Positions 11,270-21,553 of a stretch of DNA of 64,000 nt are shown piece by piece (position 1 is the stretch's first letter; every line of letters begins with the position of its first letter). Both the position numbers and the translations under genes were made by a program. The notes beneath the pieces were generated by a model, which saw only the letters and a list, made by a program, of their open reading frames with translations, was not told the origin of the DNA and did not search any database. Where the stretch lies: positions 2,243,393 to 2,307,392 of the forward strand of contig WPIO01000044.1 of the NCBI GenBank assembly GCA_009760855.2, written 5' to 3'. Origin of the DNA: Cristatella mucedo (taxonomy: Eukaryota; Bryozoa; Phylactolaemata; Cristatellidae).

Positions 11270-11900
11270 CATACACTTGCAATGTCATGGCGCGGCCTTT
11301 GGATTGTAGCGCAGCGTCGGCCTGACTCAGTTTTAGAGCGCTTGAGAATTGCTCAGCAGGAAGCACCTCTGCCCTAGAGCAAGAGGACGCAGCCATCGTA
11401 GTAGGACAATGAGATGATTGATATTTCCTGGAGTATCAACCCTATAGTTCCGGCTAGCAATTTGAGAATAGGGCAACGCTTGCCCAATGTCGCCTGTCGC
11501 CGCCAGCCATCCTAGATTTTCTGAATGGTTTCCATGAGAACAAAAGAAGTGGGTGAAGAGCATCTGCGTTCTCGAGCTGTGAGCAAGGTGACGCCGAGGC
11601 CGCTGAGGTGATTGATATTGGCTGGGTTGTCAGCCCCATTTTCCCAGCTAGTTATATAAGGATAGGGCGACGCTCGCTAGGGGGCCTCTTCGGCTCTGTC
11701 TCGACGACGTCGCCGGAAGTTGCCGGACTCGTTTCTCTAAAAGTAAGGGAGGAGGGCGGGCTGTTCGCCGGCGATTGAGGGACAGGACGAGACAGCGCCA
11801 GGAGGATTTGGTGGACGCCACTGAATCCGGTCGTATAGCGCTCGAGCTTGCATTTTTTGTTTCTTCTGTGTTTCGTGTGAATGTGCGTGCACGTGGTCTC
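11270..11900 (+). repeat. R3 repeat family, LTR-like copy
   Basis: The segment is collinear with the inverted copy at 20330-20990 and the partial copy at 4088-5480. It contains GACTCAGTTTTAGAGCGCTTG, a TATATAAG box at 11653-11660, GGGAGGAGGGCGGGCTGTT, and GGTGGACGCCACTGAATCCG near its 3' end. The TATA box and lack of coding suggest a solo LTR or a non-autonomous element. Confidence 0.5.
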
Positions 11901-11904
11901 ACCA

Positions 11905-12390
11905 AGAGTGCTTGGCGTACTGTATGAGGTATTCCTACCGTAAGGTGGAAAAGGAGTCCTAGTTCTCCGGTCAGGGTTCAAGTTCCGGTTGGGGCTCTGT
12001 CTATGAAGTCTGTTGGCTACCGAATGCGTACCGAAAGCCGCTTAGGCTGTGAGTGCGCTATACAAAACTCTGCTGCGTAAAACCCACATGGTCTTTATGA
12101 CTTTGTGGAGTTACTGACGGAGATACATTGCTTTACATTACATTACTTGGGTCGTTCCCCACTAGAGACGTAAGTAGCCTAAGTGTGGAGACGCGTTTCC
12201 TCCGCAAGAGTGCTTGGCGTAGTGCATGAGGTATTCCTGCCGTTAAGGTGGAAGCGAAGCCCTAGTTATCCAGTCAGGGTCTCCGGCTCCGGTTCGGGCT
12301 CTCTGTCCTATTCGGGTCGTTCCCCACAATAGGCGTAGGTAGCCTAAGTGCGGGGACGTATTCCCTCCGCAAGAGTGCTTGTGCTATTGA
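11905..12390 (+). repeat. tandem repeat with ~155-base unit, interrupted
   Basis: Two and a half diverged units share GTTCCCCAC, GTAGCCTAAGTG.GG.GACG, CTCCGCAAGAGTGCTTG, GTATTCCT.CCGT.AAGGTGGAA and GGGCTCT. The array is split by a LINE B 3' end at 12003-12145 and is followed directly by the LTR element at 12394. Confidence 0.6.
12003..12145 (+). mobile_element. LINE family B 3' end
   Basis: It starts at GAAGTCTGTTGGCTACCGAATGC and runs through the family 3' end (GTGAGTGCGCTATACAAAACTC, CTTTGTGGAGTTACTGACGGAG) to a TTACATTACATTAC tail. The copy is severely 5' truncated and sits inside the tandem repeat. Confidence 0.8.
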
Positions 12391-12393
12391 GAT

Positions 12394-12636
12394 TGTGGTT
12401 TTATTTAATTGATGACGCTGCCCCTGATCGCTGTACGAGTGAGCTGTGACACTCGATATGGTAAGCAGCCGAGACGTGCCATTAGTGGTTGTTTTGACAA
12501 GGGAGTCGGGGTCTCCGGTGGGCGAGAGGGGCGAGGAGAGTCGTGCTCCGCCCTGCTCCGTGTTTAGGGAGAATAAACTGGTGGTGTTGCACATCGGCTG
12601 GTGTTTTATGCAGTGCAAGACAGCAATCAAACAACA
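12394..12636 (+). repeat. left LTR (5')
   Basis: 243 bases, TG...CA ends, containing GAGAATAAACTGGTGGTGTTG (an AATAAA signal near the end). It matches the right LTR with few differences, so the insertion is fairly young relative to other repeats here. Confidence 0.9.
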
Positions 12637-12652
12637 AACTACCTCGGCAGTA

Positions 12653-13948
12653 ATGGAGAACGTAAAGTTCAGCCACATCGTCACTCAATTCGACGGCAGC
12701 GGAGACTTTGCGGGCTGGGTTGAAAAGTCTGATCTGGTGGCAGAGATCCAAGGTATTGTCGCTGCCGACCGCCACAAATTCCTGTCCCTTTTTCTAACCG
12801 GCGGAGCGTTCGCCGTGTACCAAAGCATCGATGGACAGGCGAAAAAAGACTATACCACCGTAAAAGAGGCTCTTCTGGCTGCATGTTCGGCGGATATATT
12901 TAAAGCTTATGAGGAGCTCACGGCACGGCGGCTCCATTCTGGGGAACCAGTGGACGTAAACGCATCGATTTTGGCCCGGCTGGCCGGATTGGTGAGTGTG
13001 GCTGGGAAGGATGACTTATTAAAATGCGTTTTCGTCACCGGGCTTCCAGAGGACATCTGAAAGCAGCTAATTGCGGCGTGTGCGCTCGACAAGATGGAGA
13101 TTTCTGAGGTTGTTGAGAAGGCTCGAGCGCTTATGAGTTTCCAGGAGCCGAGCTACGCGGCCGCTGCTGAGGCACTAGGAGCTGGAGACTCTCGCCCGAC
13201 TCCACGGAAGCGTTTTTGTTTATTCTGCAAAAAGGAAGGGCACATAAGTCACGACTGCCGTTCGTCACAAAGGCAGCGAAGGCTGTGTTTTGTATGCGGC
13301 GACGACTCGCACCTAGCAGATATATGTCCGGAGCGTCGCATCGATGCGCAGCCAAAAAAACGAGTAAGGGGAAGCACATGTTATAGCGCCGGCGCATTCC
13401 CTTGCTTGTCAACTCGACTGCCAACAATAAATGTTCTCAACGGAGGTCGTATTATGAAGGCGCTCCTCGATACTGGCTGCTCTCGGTCGATTGTGACTGA
13501 ATCTTCGGTACTGCGTGCCACCTCGGCGCAGTCCTCTCCGGTTAACGAGCCAGTAATTACGTTCAACGGAGCAGTCGCTCGTTGCCGGTCGGCGTGCCGC
13601 ATGACATGCTCTGTGCAGGGCATAGCAATAGAGCTGGACTGCCTTGTATCCAAGATCGTACCGGGGTATGATATGCTCCTTGGCATGAATGCTGTGCGAC
13701 AGCCGGGAGGCGAGGTGATAGGCCCTGAAGGCGGTGTAGTAACCTTCAATGGGCGGGACAGTGCAATCGGGGCACTGTCGAGCGACGTCAATGTTTGCGA
13801 CAGAGACTTTTCGGCGGTGTACCGTGACAGAAAATGGGTCGTAAAGTGGCATTGGGCCTACGGTGTGACTTCTCCCACCTTGGTAAACCACGTCGAGGCT
13901 TATCGCGTGCCCGCCGACTTGCAGGCCGACTACGATAAGGAGATCTAA
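12653..13948 (+). pseudogene. gag, zinc-knuckle nucleocapsid and protease of LTR element
   Basis: The frame begins MENVKFSHIVTQFDGSGDF 17 bases after the left LTR. An in-frame TGA at 13058-13060 interrupts it and the same frame then continues, so this looks like a single point change. Two CCHC zinc knuckles follow (13217-13258, CLFCKKEGHISHDC; 13284-13327, CFVCGDDSHLADIC), which bind RNA. The aspartic-protease DTG is at 13469-13477 (LLDTGCSRSIV), with a downstream MLLGMNA flap-like motif. A second stop at 13946-13948 precedes the reverse transcriptase, so gag-protease and polymerase are not one open frame in this copy. Confidence 0.8.
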
Positions 13949-14823
13949 GAGTGGATCCAACTCGGCTGGGGGAAGCCCTACGAAGGGGAGTGTGAAGGCC
14001 TCGTGCCGCTAATGGCAGTGTTCCAGAGTAATAAAGACAAAGTGCGGTCCGTTTTAGACTACCTCGAGCTGAACCAATAATGTAATGTATCTCCGTCAGT
14101 AACTCCACAAAGTCATAAAGACCATGTGGGTGTTACGCAGGAGAGTTTTGTACAGCGCACTCACAGCCTAAGCGGCTTTCGGTACGCATTCGGTAGCCAA
14201 CAGACTTCGTCTCACGCAACAAAGAGAAAGTGGGAAGCATGGCAAAGTCAGGAGAGCAGTTGAGGTAGTGAGTAGCATAGAAGTAGCAGTTCAGGACCGC
14301 TGAAAAAGATGTGCCATAGTCGGCAGTTGGAGAGTAGATGTCGTTGCGTAAGAATTGTTGAAGCGAGTTCCACAGTCTAGAGCCTGCAGAGCTAAAGCTT
14401 CTGTCGCCAACTGTCTTTAAGCGATACGTTTCCATCCATACTGCCAACGGTGACGTTTGCAGCGAGAAACTTCGGGCATGGCGCCGCATTGGAAGTAACG
14501 TCAGCATTATCGACCTTCGCAAAGCGTATTTACAGCTTCATGTTGACCCTTCCCTGTGGAGATGCCAGGTTGTTGCCTACCAGGGGAGTCGGTACTGCCT
14601 CACGCGGCTAGGCTTCGGATTAAATGTAGCGCCTAAGATAATGACCGCCGTGTTAAATAAGGTGCTTTCTATGGACCCACGGGTTCGCGAAGGCACTGAC
14701 TCATACGTGGACGATATAATCTCCAACAACGGCATTGCCACGAATGAGCGTGCTATCTCTCTCCTACGACAGTTCGGGCTCGAAGCTAAACCCGCGGAAA
14801 GTTGGTTGGAGGTCGCGTACTAG
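13949..14823 (+). pseudogene. reverse transcriptase of LTR element, split by LINE insertion
   Basis: The frame reads VLDYLELNQ up to about 14078, is broken by the antisense LINE B insertion, and resumes with DLRKAYLQLHVDPSLW and FGLNVAPKIM. The catalytic YVDD lies at 14704-14715. A stop follows at 14821-14823. These are the standard reverse-transcriptase blocks of LTR elements. The enzyme could not be made intact from this copy. Confidence 0.8.
14079..14423 (-). mobile_element. LINE family B insertion, 5' truncated
   Basis: The antisense segment starts at the family 3' end (AATGTAATGTATCTCCGTCAG on the plus strand) and ends inside the KTVGDRSFSSAG coding block. It interrupts the reverse-transcriptase frame between LNQ and the following residues, so it post-dates the LTR element. 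Confidence 0.8.
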
Positions 14824-15199
14824 GGCTTCGCGTCACTGACCATGAAGGAAAGCTGGGTAGTGGGGCAGAGATAACGATGTTGAACCGCTACCTCAGTGCG
14901 CGACTCGCTGGCAGCTTTTCTCGTGGTGTGGACAATTAACGGGCCATTTTCCCGTTGCCGGATGGCTTCGACCAGCCTGCAGCTACGTAAAGAGAGCCAC
15001 AAAAAACCTGTCGTGGGATGCCGAGGTCACGGAGGACGTCCTTCGGATGGCACAGGAGATCAGCCGACGCGTGATAAAAGAGGATCCAGTTTCCGGAGTG
15101 TGGAGTGTGCCCTCGTCACCCAGCAGACAGGTATGGTGTGACGCAAGCAGCTTAGCGATAGGCGCCTGCTTGCGAATTGGAGGGTAGACTGTCGAGGAT

Positions 15200-15511
15200 G
15201 CCTCTTGGCATTGAAAGCCAGATGATCTGGCCGAACTAGAGGCTGTCATAAAGGGCCTAAACTTAGACCTGGCCTGGGGCCTGCGAGAGATCGAATTGTT
15301 TACTGACTCGGCCACTGTGCACTCATGGCTTCGATCGCTTGTCGAAGGCGATAAGCCTATTCGTACGCGAGGTCTAGGCGAGGCATTGGCTCGACGGCGG
15401 ACAGCAATAATACGCGACGTAATTAAGGAGTACGACCTTCGGGTGAGAATACAGCTGGTGCGTTCGGCCGACAACAAAGCAGACCGCTTAACGCGAGTAC
15501 CGCAGCCGTAA
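15200..15511 (+). pseudogene. RNase H domain remnant of LTR element
   Basis: The reading frame includes FTDSATVHSWLRSLVEG and ends VRSADNKADRLTRVPQP. This is the tether/RNase H C-terminal pattern of Ty3-like polyproteins, with Asp in FTDSA as a candidate metal ligand. The frame is separated from the reverse transcriptase by stops and shifts. Confidence 0.7.
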
Positions 15512-15569
15512 CTTAAGCCAATCTCGATTATCGCAGCTGCTACTCCAGCACAAGAAGTAGACCGGCGAG

Positions 15570-16335
15570 CGAGTTGCATCACCTAGGGGTTGACCTACGT
15601 TGTACCTGGCCAGGCTCTGCTTCCCCGGCATTTCCTTAACACGGGAGATAGCGGAACGCATTGTCAGATCGTGCATGCGTTGCCGGTCTGTGGATCCAGC
15701 GCTAGTGTCTTGGAGCCATGGACATTTGGACGTAGATTCCAACTGGCGCCGCCTGGCTATTAATGTTACTTTCTTCAACGGGGTCAAGTATCTGACACTT
15801 GTAGATAGCGGCCTCAGCAGGTTTGCCATCTGGCGGCGTATACCCGACGAGAGCGAGACCTCGGTGGTCCGACACTTGGACGAAATATTTAGAGAAAGGG
15901 CCCACCGTGGCAGCTCTTAGTGAACAATTCCGCCACTTTCCGATCGAACGCTGTTCGCCAGCTTTGTGATCGTTGGGGGATATACGAAATGTATCGCTGT
16001 GCCTACCGCTCCTCTGGAAACGGTATAGTAGAGCGAAACCACCGAACAATAAAAGGAATGGCAGCCCGTAGTGGGCGGGACATAATGATGATGGTGTACT
16101 GGTACAATCTCTCTGCCACCACCAGATTGGACGCCGGCTCATCGCCTTGCCGTTAGCTTTTCTCGTACGAATGGAAACCTCCGATGGCTCGTGAGCCTCG
16201 CACAGAGAGCTCTGACGGAAATGACTTGATTCAGGGTCAGCGGGTTTTCGTAGAACCCCTTGGAGCCCACTGCACCACACAATGGCCTCAGGGGACAGTT
16301 ACTGCCCCGGCGGAAGGAGTTGGCATTGAAATTGG
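15570..16335 (+). pseudogene. integrase remnant of LTR element
   Basis: The zinc-binding HHCC region is visible as LHHLGVD ... CMRCRS (about 15578-15700). The core reads LTLVDSGLSRFAIW (first Asp). The second catalytic position, normally Asp-Asn, reads LVNNSATFRS (about 15920), so Asp is replaced by Asn. The third, Glu, is present in GNGIVERNHRTIK. A stop at 15918-15920 and frame changes add further damage. A C-terminal basic region follows until the SINE insertion. Confidence 0.7.
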
Positions 16336-16512
16336 TGGAATCCGCCGCTCACTAGGTAAGGCGGTTGCTTTTTACGACCTCGGCCCTGAGGTCGTGGGTT
16401 CGAATCCTTCGGTGGGCGATCCTTTATCGCCACTGCAAGCGGTGGTGATAGCCGTAAAGGCTCTTCTGTCGCTATACAAAAAGAGGCTGTTAAATAAGCT
16501 AGTATTTTTTTA
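16336..16512 (+). mobile_element. SINE1 copy inserted in LTR element
   Basis: It has GCTCACTAGGTAAGGCGGTTG (A-box region), GTGGGTTCGAATCCTTCGG (B box), then GGTGATAGCCGTAAAGGCTC and CTATACAAAAAGAGGCTGTT. Polymerase-like frame continues on both sides, so the insertion is secondary. Confidence 0.85.
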
Positions 16513-16751
16513 TCAGACCAGTACCGAACGCCAACGAACTCCTTGACGAACACTCCGATGCTGGCCCTGGTAATACGTCCAGAGAGGACGAGCCCGGTAG
16601 ACAGCTACGGCCTAGATGTGGCCTGAGACCGCTGGCGCACTATGAGGACTATGTGGTTAATGGTTAGCCTTCTCGTTGTCTAGGCACTGGAGAAGAACAG
16701 CTGCTTGCTGCTCTGGCTACGTCTTTAATTGATCTCCAGATCAGGCGGGCA

Positions 16752-16994
16752 TGTGGTTTTATTTAATTGATGACGCTGCCTCTGATCGCTGTACGAGTGG
16801 GCTGTGATACTCGATGTGGTAAGCAGCCGGGATGTGCCATTCGTGGTTGTTTTGACAAGGGAGTCGGGGTCTCCGGTGGGCAAGAGGGGCAAGGAGAGTC
16901 GTGCTTCGCCCTGCTCCGTGTGTAGAGAGAATAAACTGGTGGTGTTGCACATCGGTTGATGTTGTATGCAGTGCGCGACGGCAATCAAACAACA
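16752..16994 (+). repeat. right LTR (3')
   Basis: 243 bases with TG...CA ends, the same length as the left LTR. It contains GAGAATAAACTGGTGGTGTTG and ends CAATCAAACAACA. The base run before it (CAGATCAGGCGGGCA) is a poor polypurine tract. Confidence 0.9.
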
Positions 16995-17900
16995 GAGAGC
17001 AAGTGAGGAGTGTGGAGATAAAGCTGAGCTAGAAGCGCAGCGATTGTGCGCTTGCGAATAAAGCTCAGTAAAATCCCCAATTTGTATGTCTCGCTGTCCA
17101 ATTCACGCCAAGGACTCACGACCCCCTTTAGTAACAATAAGTAGGTCAGCGCCAGAAAAGCTCGTTTCGTGGCGGCCTGCTTATTTCGTGTAGACGCGCA
17201 CCGAACGGCACCGGGTGGTAGGTTACGCCGCTAAGTAAGCGGCAGGTTAAGCCTACTCCGCCAAACCTTCGGCGTTACAGTATTGTTGTTTTCGTGATGG
17301 TGCTCCCAAGCCGACGAAGGTCAAACTCTATGCATACGATTGCACAGCTCCGTCCAAATGGGTTCAAGATGAGTTTCCTGTAATATACATATATATATTC
17401 CTGCATAATACAAAGGGAGACAGCCCTGAACAGTGGCGTAGTGAGACATTTCAGTGCCCTGAGACAAAGCTACAAATGGCGCCCCTCCCTCTGTCAAAAA
17501 TCGCTGCAAAATAGCTCCACCACAGAAGAAATGCAAAAAATACAAGCTAGCAGGCATATCGAGTCGAGACCATTTTATCAACTGTAATAAAGGTACAGGG
17601 TAGCTATCACAGCTTTAACTTAAGTAAATCTTTTGGCATTGAACGTGGCAAACTGGTCGATTAACAGTTTAAAGTCAATATTTCCCAGTGTTTCTATCTC
17701 TATGCTTCCGAGAGTCAATCTATATAAATGAATTATATTTAATATATGTAGTTCGTATGTACGTATGTATGTATATATTGTATGCCGGCTCCTGACTTGT
17801 GACGGTAAGGTCAAGGGAGCGTGTAGTTCGTATGTATGTATTGTATGCAGGCTCCTCTGATAAGCCACTGATGAGCTGTTAGAAGCACCACCAAGAGGGG
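16995..17900. other. repeat-derived stretch, no gene
   Basis: No coding exon is recognisable. A segment at about 17440-17530 resembles a repeated decayed sequence with AATGGCGCCCCTCCC. Short GTATGTAC tandem stretches occur at 17750-17850, with a diverged duplication of about 85 bases carrying TAGTTCGTATGTA and GTATGC.GGCTCCT. Confidence 0.4.
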
Positions 17901-18090
17901 CCGGTGCACAGCTGTGGTCCACCTGTGATGTGGTATGGACACAGGCCGGTAACCAGCTGGTGGTCAGATGGTGGATTCACCATCAGGGTCGGCCAGTGCA
18001 CTGCTGTGGTCCGCCTTTGATGCGGCATGGACCAGCTGGTGGCCAGATGGTGGATTCACCATCAGGGTCGGCCGGTGCACCGTTGTGGTC
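17900..18090 (+). repeat. minisatellite, 79-base unit, about 2.4 copies
   Basis: Units begin CCAGCTGGTGG at 17953 and 18032 and contain GATGGTGGATTCACCATCAG and GGGTCGGCC.GTGCAC. The GATGGTGGATTCACCATC block is itself an imperfect hairpin. Confidence 0.75.
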
Positions 18091-18234
18091 GATGAGTCAT
18101 CGGAGTCGACCAGGGGAGGGCAGTCGTGTGAGGGCAGGGGCTGAGGGGAGCCATGCGCTCTTGGGCTCCGTGCGTTAGTAATAAACTGTCGGTGTTGGGC
18201 ATCGGCTGTCTCTCTGCTGTGCGAACGAACTACA
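18091..18234 (+). repeat. LTR-like 3' terminus
   Basis: The segment ends TAATAAACTGTCGGTGTTGGGCATCGGC... GAACGAACTACA. This parallels the 3' part of the LTRs at 12394 and 16752 (AATAAACTGGTGGTGTTGCACATCGG). It is probably the remnant of a related solo LTR that also includes the minisatellite. Confidence 0.4.
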
Positions 18235-18639
18235 ATATATTTAAATATTGTCCCATTGACGCTCTCGAATAAAATGGTATTATCATCAGCTTGCTAAAGG
18301 AACGTTCACAATAGGCAATTGAAAAAGCTACTGTGAGAAGAACTTGCAAAGGAAACTCTCAAATTAGGAAGCATCTTCTCCATAACTGACAATATAAGCT
18401 GACGCTCTGACAGTACACAAGCAATGAAACGCAGACTTCGAAGGAGGAGCATCAACACTCTGGCAACGGTCGCAGCGCTACACCACAGCCGTGCTTCCCA
18501 CTGCCTCCTCCTGTGCAGGCTGTGACCCACCCTCATAAAACCATTTCCCAATCAACCGGCTTGGCCCATAAACCAGCCTCCATAAACGCCATTGACCCAT
18601 ATACTAATAGCATGGCAATAAAACAATCGCAGACAATGA

Positions 18640-20280
18640 GACACTATTTAAAGTGCCGAGTCGTAACGTGTGGCAAGGGGCATTTTAAAGTCACATACTT
18701 CGTTGTACAGCTGAGTGCCATCAACGTGTGAACAATTAAAGCCTCTAAGATCTAGACGTTGCTGGCGGAGTTTCGTCTGTTCAAGTGTCTTCGAAAGCTG
18801 CTCAACTTCCGACAAGAAACCAAATTTGACATCGAGATCTGTGAGCCGGGAAAATCTATTTGTAATTTCCTGTCGCTGATAGTCTATGCTGTTCTTCCTT
18901 TTCCTTGAAATCTCCCCCTCTGCCGTGGGACCAAGATCTTCTCCAGGCACATGTGTCCTTCGGCTGATTCTTCGTTCAACTGCAACTCCCCACAGCTCGC
19001 ATCTCCTTTTGGCATCTAGTAGTTGTTCTTGGCACAGGTTTTCTCGACGTCTTGATAACTCAATCTCGAGAATGGAGGTCACAAGAGGTATCTTTTTAAG
19101 TTCATCTTTGGATTCTGCGGTCTTTTGTGAACACGGTCAATCTTCCTTAAGATGCTGTACCAAAATATCAACAAGCCAAAAGTTCAAAATACAATGTAGG
19201 AGATTGCCAGCTTCACTTCTTGTTTCAAGTGTCCTTAGACAGTTCCACCGAAAGACCTACAGTGCTGTTCAGTCCATCATTGATAGCTTTCAGAGCCTCC
19301 TTTCTTGCATTCCACGTTGTTGCAGAGTCACGTTTGACAGTGATGGCTATGACTTTCTTTAGTTCTTCTTACCCGAGAGTTTATCTCGAAAAGAATAAGT
19401 GTGTGCTTTCTATTACTACAAACAAGGTAATAACAAAGGAATCTTGACTTGCAGGATGGACTCCTTTGCCAGGTTCAAGCTGTGGTTATCTGTTTTCGAA
19501 AATTGCTTTCCTATTTCTGGGCAGCATTCTCTTTTGGACACCTGCCAAGTGGTCTGGCATGACTGCTGCGTTGTCGTTGCACTGCGACCTGCTATTTTGC
19601 AAGGACATTTTTTCAAATTCAAGTTTTTCCAAGATGAGACCCTCAATTGCTGCAGCATATTTGACATAGATTTGAAGAAAGCCCAAGAAAGACTCTTTGA
19701 TAATATCTGTTTTGTTGTCACAATCAGCATAGACATATCTAGTGATCTCAGACATGTGCTTGTGGTGTGCCAATCAGAAGTTTTCAAACAGAATTATATA
19801 GTACTTGTTTCGCCGTATGTCAATGAGTAACTTCGCTCTGGCTGTGGATGCACGGATACTGAGGAACCTATCTCGGGTTTGGGGAGTCAGATAAGAGACT
19901 GAATTTGGATTCTTTCTGGCGTGGTCCAGGTGTGATTGACAAGAGGGTCGAACTGAGCTAGAAGATGAAGAAGTCTCAAGATTTTTCCAATGTTTTTCTC
20001 ACCAAGACTCTCGTAGATACTGCACAATGCCAAGTGGTATTGAGAAATCAAGAATTTGATGCAGCTGATAACTCTCTTTAAGACTACCTGCCATCTTTTT
20101 TCAGATAAGATTGATGCCTTAACAGTAGTGTCTTTTCCACTTCCCTTGAGAAGTCTCCTCTCTGTTTCTTTTCATGTTATAAAAGCCTGCCGGCGAAAAG
20201 GGCTGTTTTCATGGACAATTAGTTTTTCAGGTTTCCTCCACTGGCTCAACCCATTCACCAATTCAAGTTAAGATCGGGAA
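18640..20280 (-). pseudogene. hAT-type transposase remnant (ZMYM/DUF4371-like)
   Basis: The minus strand carries broken pieces of one transposase. The block SFLGFLQI...LEFEKMSLQ...RSQCNDNAAVMPDHLAGVQ at about 19500-19720 is the hAT-family region found in zinc-finger MYM-like and 52-kDa-repressor-like proteins. DNHSLNLA follows in a shifted frame. A later block at 18650-19080 contains SEVEQLSKTLEQTKLRQQRL, typical of the segment between the two catalytic halves. Several stops and shifts show decay. Ends and target duplication were not identified. Confidence 0.65.
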
Positions 20281-20329
20281 TTTTAGGTAGACTATAGGGA
20301 AGAGTAAACAACAGAAGCAATGCGCAAAA

Positions 20330-20990
20330 ACACACACATAGGACACAAACACGAAATTTGAGCACGGGCGCTATACGACCGTATTTGGTGGAGTTCACCG
20401 AATCCTCCTAGCGCTGCCTCGCTCTGTCCCGTCAATCGCTGGCAAACAGCCAACCCTCCTCCCTCGCTTTCAGCGAAATGAGTCCAGCAGCTACCCGTGA
20501 CGGCGTCGAAACTGGTCCGAAGACGAAGAAGGAACCCCGAGTGAGCGTCGCTCTACCATTATATAACTAGCCGGGACAACAGGGCTGACAAGCCAATATA
20601 AATCACCTTATGATCCTACTGCGACCTCTGCATCCTCTTGCTCACAGCTCGAGAACGCAGATGCCCATCAGCCACCTCTCTCATTGTCACGGAAACCGTC
20701 TACCACAACCACTGCCTCCTAGAGGATGCAGGTGCTTTTCAGCCTCATTTCTCGTTCTCACGGAAACCCGTCCAGCAACTCTAGGACGGCTAGCGGCGAC
20801 AGCGACCTTGAGTAAGCGTTGCCCTATTCTTAAATTGCTAGCCGGGACTTTAGGGTTGACTGGCCAGCCAACATAAATCACCTCAGGGTCCTACTACGAC
20901 GGCTGCGTCCTCTTGCACGAGGATCTAGGACAGAGGTAATTCCTGCTGAGCATTTTTATGCACTCTAAAACTGAGTCATGTCACCCTGTG
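20330..20990 (-). repeat. R3 repeat family, LTR-like copy
   Basis: This is the inverted counterpart of 11270-11900. On the minus strand it carries GACTCAGTTTTAGAGTGC, two internal TTTAAGAATAGGGCAACGC / TATATAATGGTAGAGCGACGC blocks and GAGGATTCGGTGAACTCCACC. The two TATA-like blocks suggest an internal duplication relative to 11270-11900. Confidence 0.5.
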
Positions 20991-21139
20991 CTAAATATAG
21001 TTAGTGGCAGCATGCATATTGTCAGCATTAAGCATCAAGCACATAAAAACGAATGAGAAGGACATACTAAATACTGTGACAAATCGGAGCGTTTTTAGCA
21101 TTTTTTTAAATGTCAAGTCAGGGGATGCGTGACGTCAGG

Positions 21140-21540
21140 AGGGAGTGAGTTCCAGACTATGGCAGCATACGAACGAAAGGCACGGTCTCAAAAGGATCGG
21201 AGGTTCGTAAGAGGTGCAGATACACGAATTGATTCAGAAAAGCTTGCGATACGATGCCTAGGTTCGTGGAGGAGTAGTTCTGATAAAGGCTGGAGCCAGA
21301 GAATGAAGGGACCTAAAAATGAGTGTCAGAACTTTGAAGTCGATGCGGTGCTTGATTGAGAGCCAGTGCAGGTCTGGTAGAAGTGGTGTGATGTGGCAAC
21401 TGTGAAGTTCACGACAGACAAGCCTAGCTGCAGAGTTTTGCACCAACTGTGAGCGCCTGGTTGCACACGCTGGTAGACCAGCAAGCAGTGAGTTGCAGAA
21501 ATCGAGACGGGATGTTACAGATGCATGGACCAATTTGAAT
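21140..21540 (-). mobile_element. LINE family A fragment
   Basis: The minus strand reads MVHASVTSRLDFCNSLLAGL, QNSAARLVCRELHSCHITPL and RSLHSLAPAF, the C-terminal end of the CR1/L2-like reverse transcriptase. The coding match runs 21258-21533; flanking sequence is degraded. Confidence 0.8.
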
Positions 21541-21553
21541 GTTGTATGTATTC

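Larger units (their letters stand above)
12394..16994 (+). mobile_element. LTR retrotransposon, near complete, inactivated
   Basis: Two 243-base LTRs (12394-12636 and 16752-16994) begin TGTGGTTTTATTTAATTGA and end CAATCAAACAACA. Between them, in order, are gag with two zinc knuckles, an aspartic protease, a reverse transcriptase (YVDD), an RNase H and an integrase. This is the Ty3-like (PR-RT-RH-IN) order. The flanks GAGAT and GAGAG could be a 5-base target duplication with one mismatch. An antisense LINE B insertion (about 14079-14423) and a SINE1 insertion (about 16336-16512) break the internal region. Stop codons and frameshifts interrupt it further, so it is a dead copy. Superfamily placement beyond Ty3-like order is inference. 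Confidence 0.9.

Noticed and set aside
12446-12652. An upstream extension of gag into the LTR
   Set aside because: The frame is merely open within the LTR; the ATG at 12653 is the first position consistent with the gag start.
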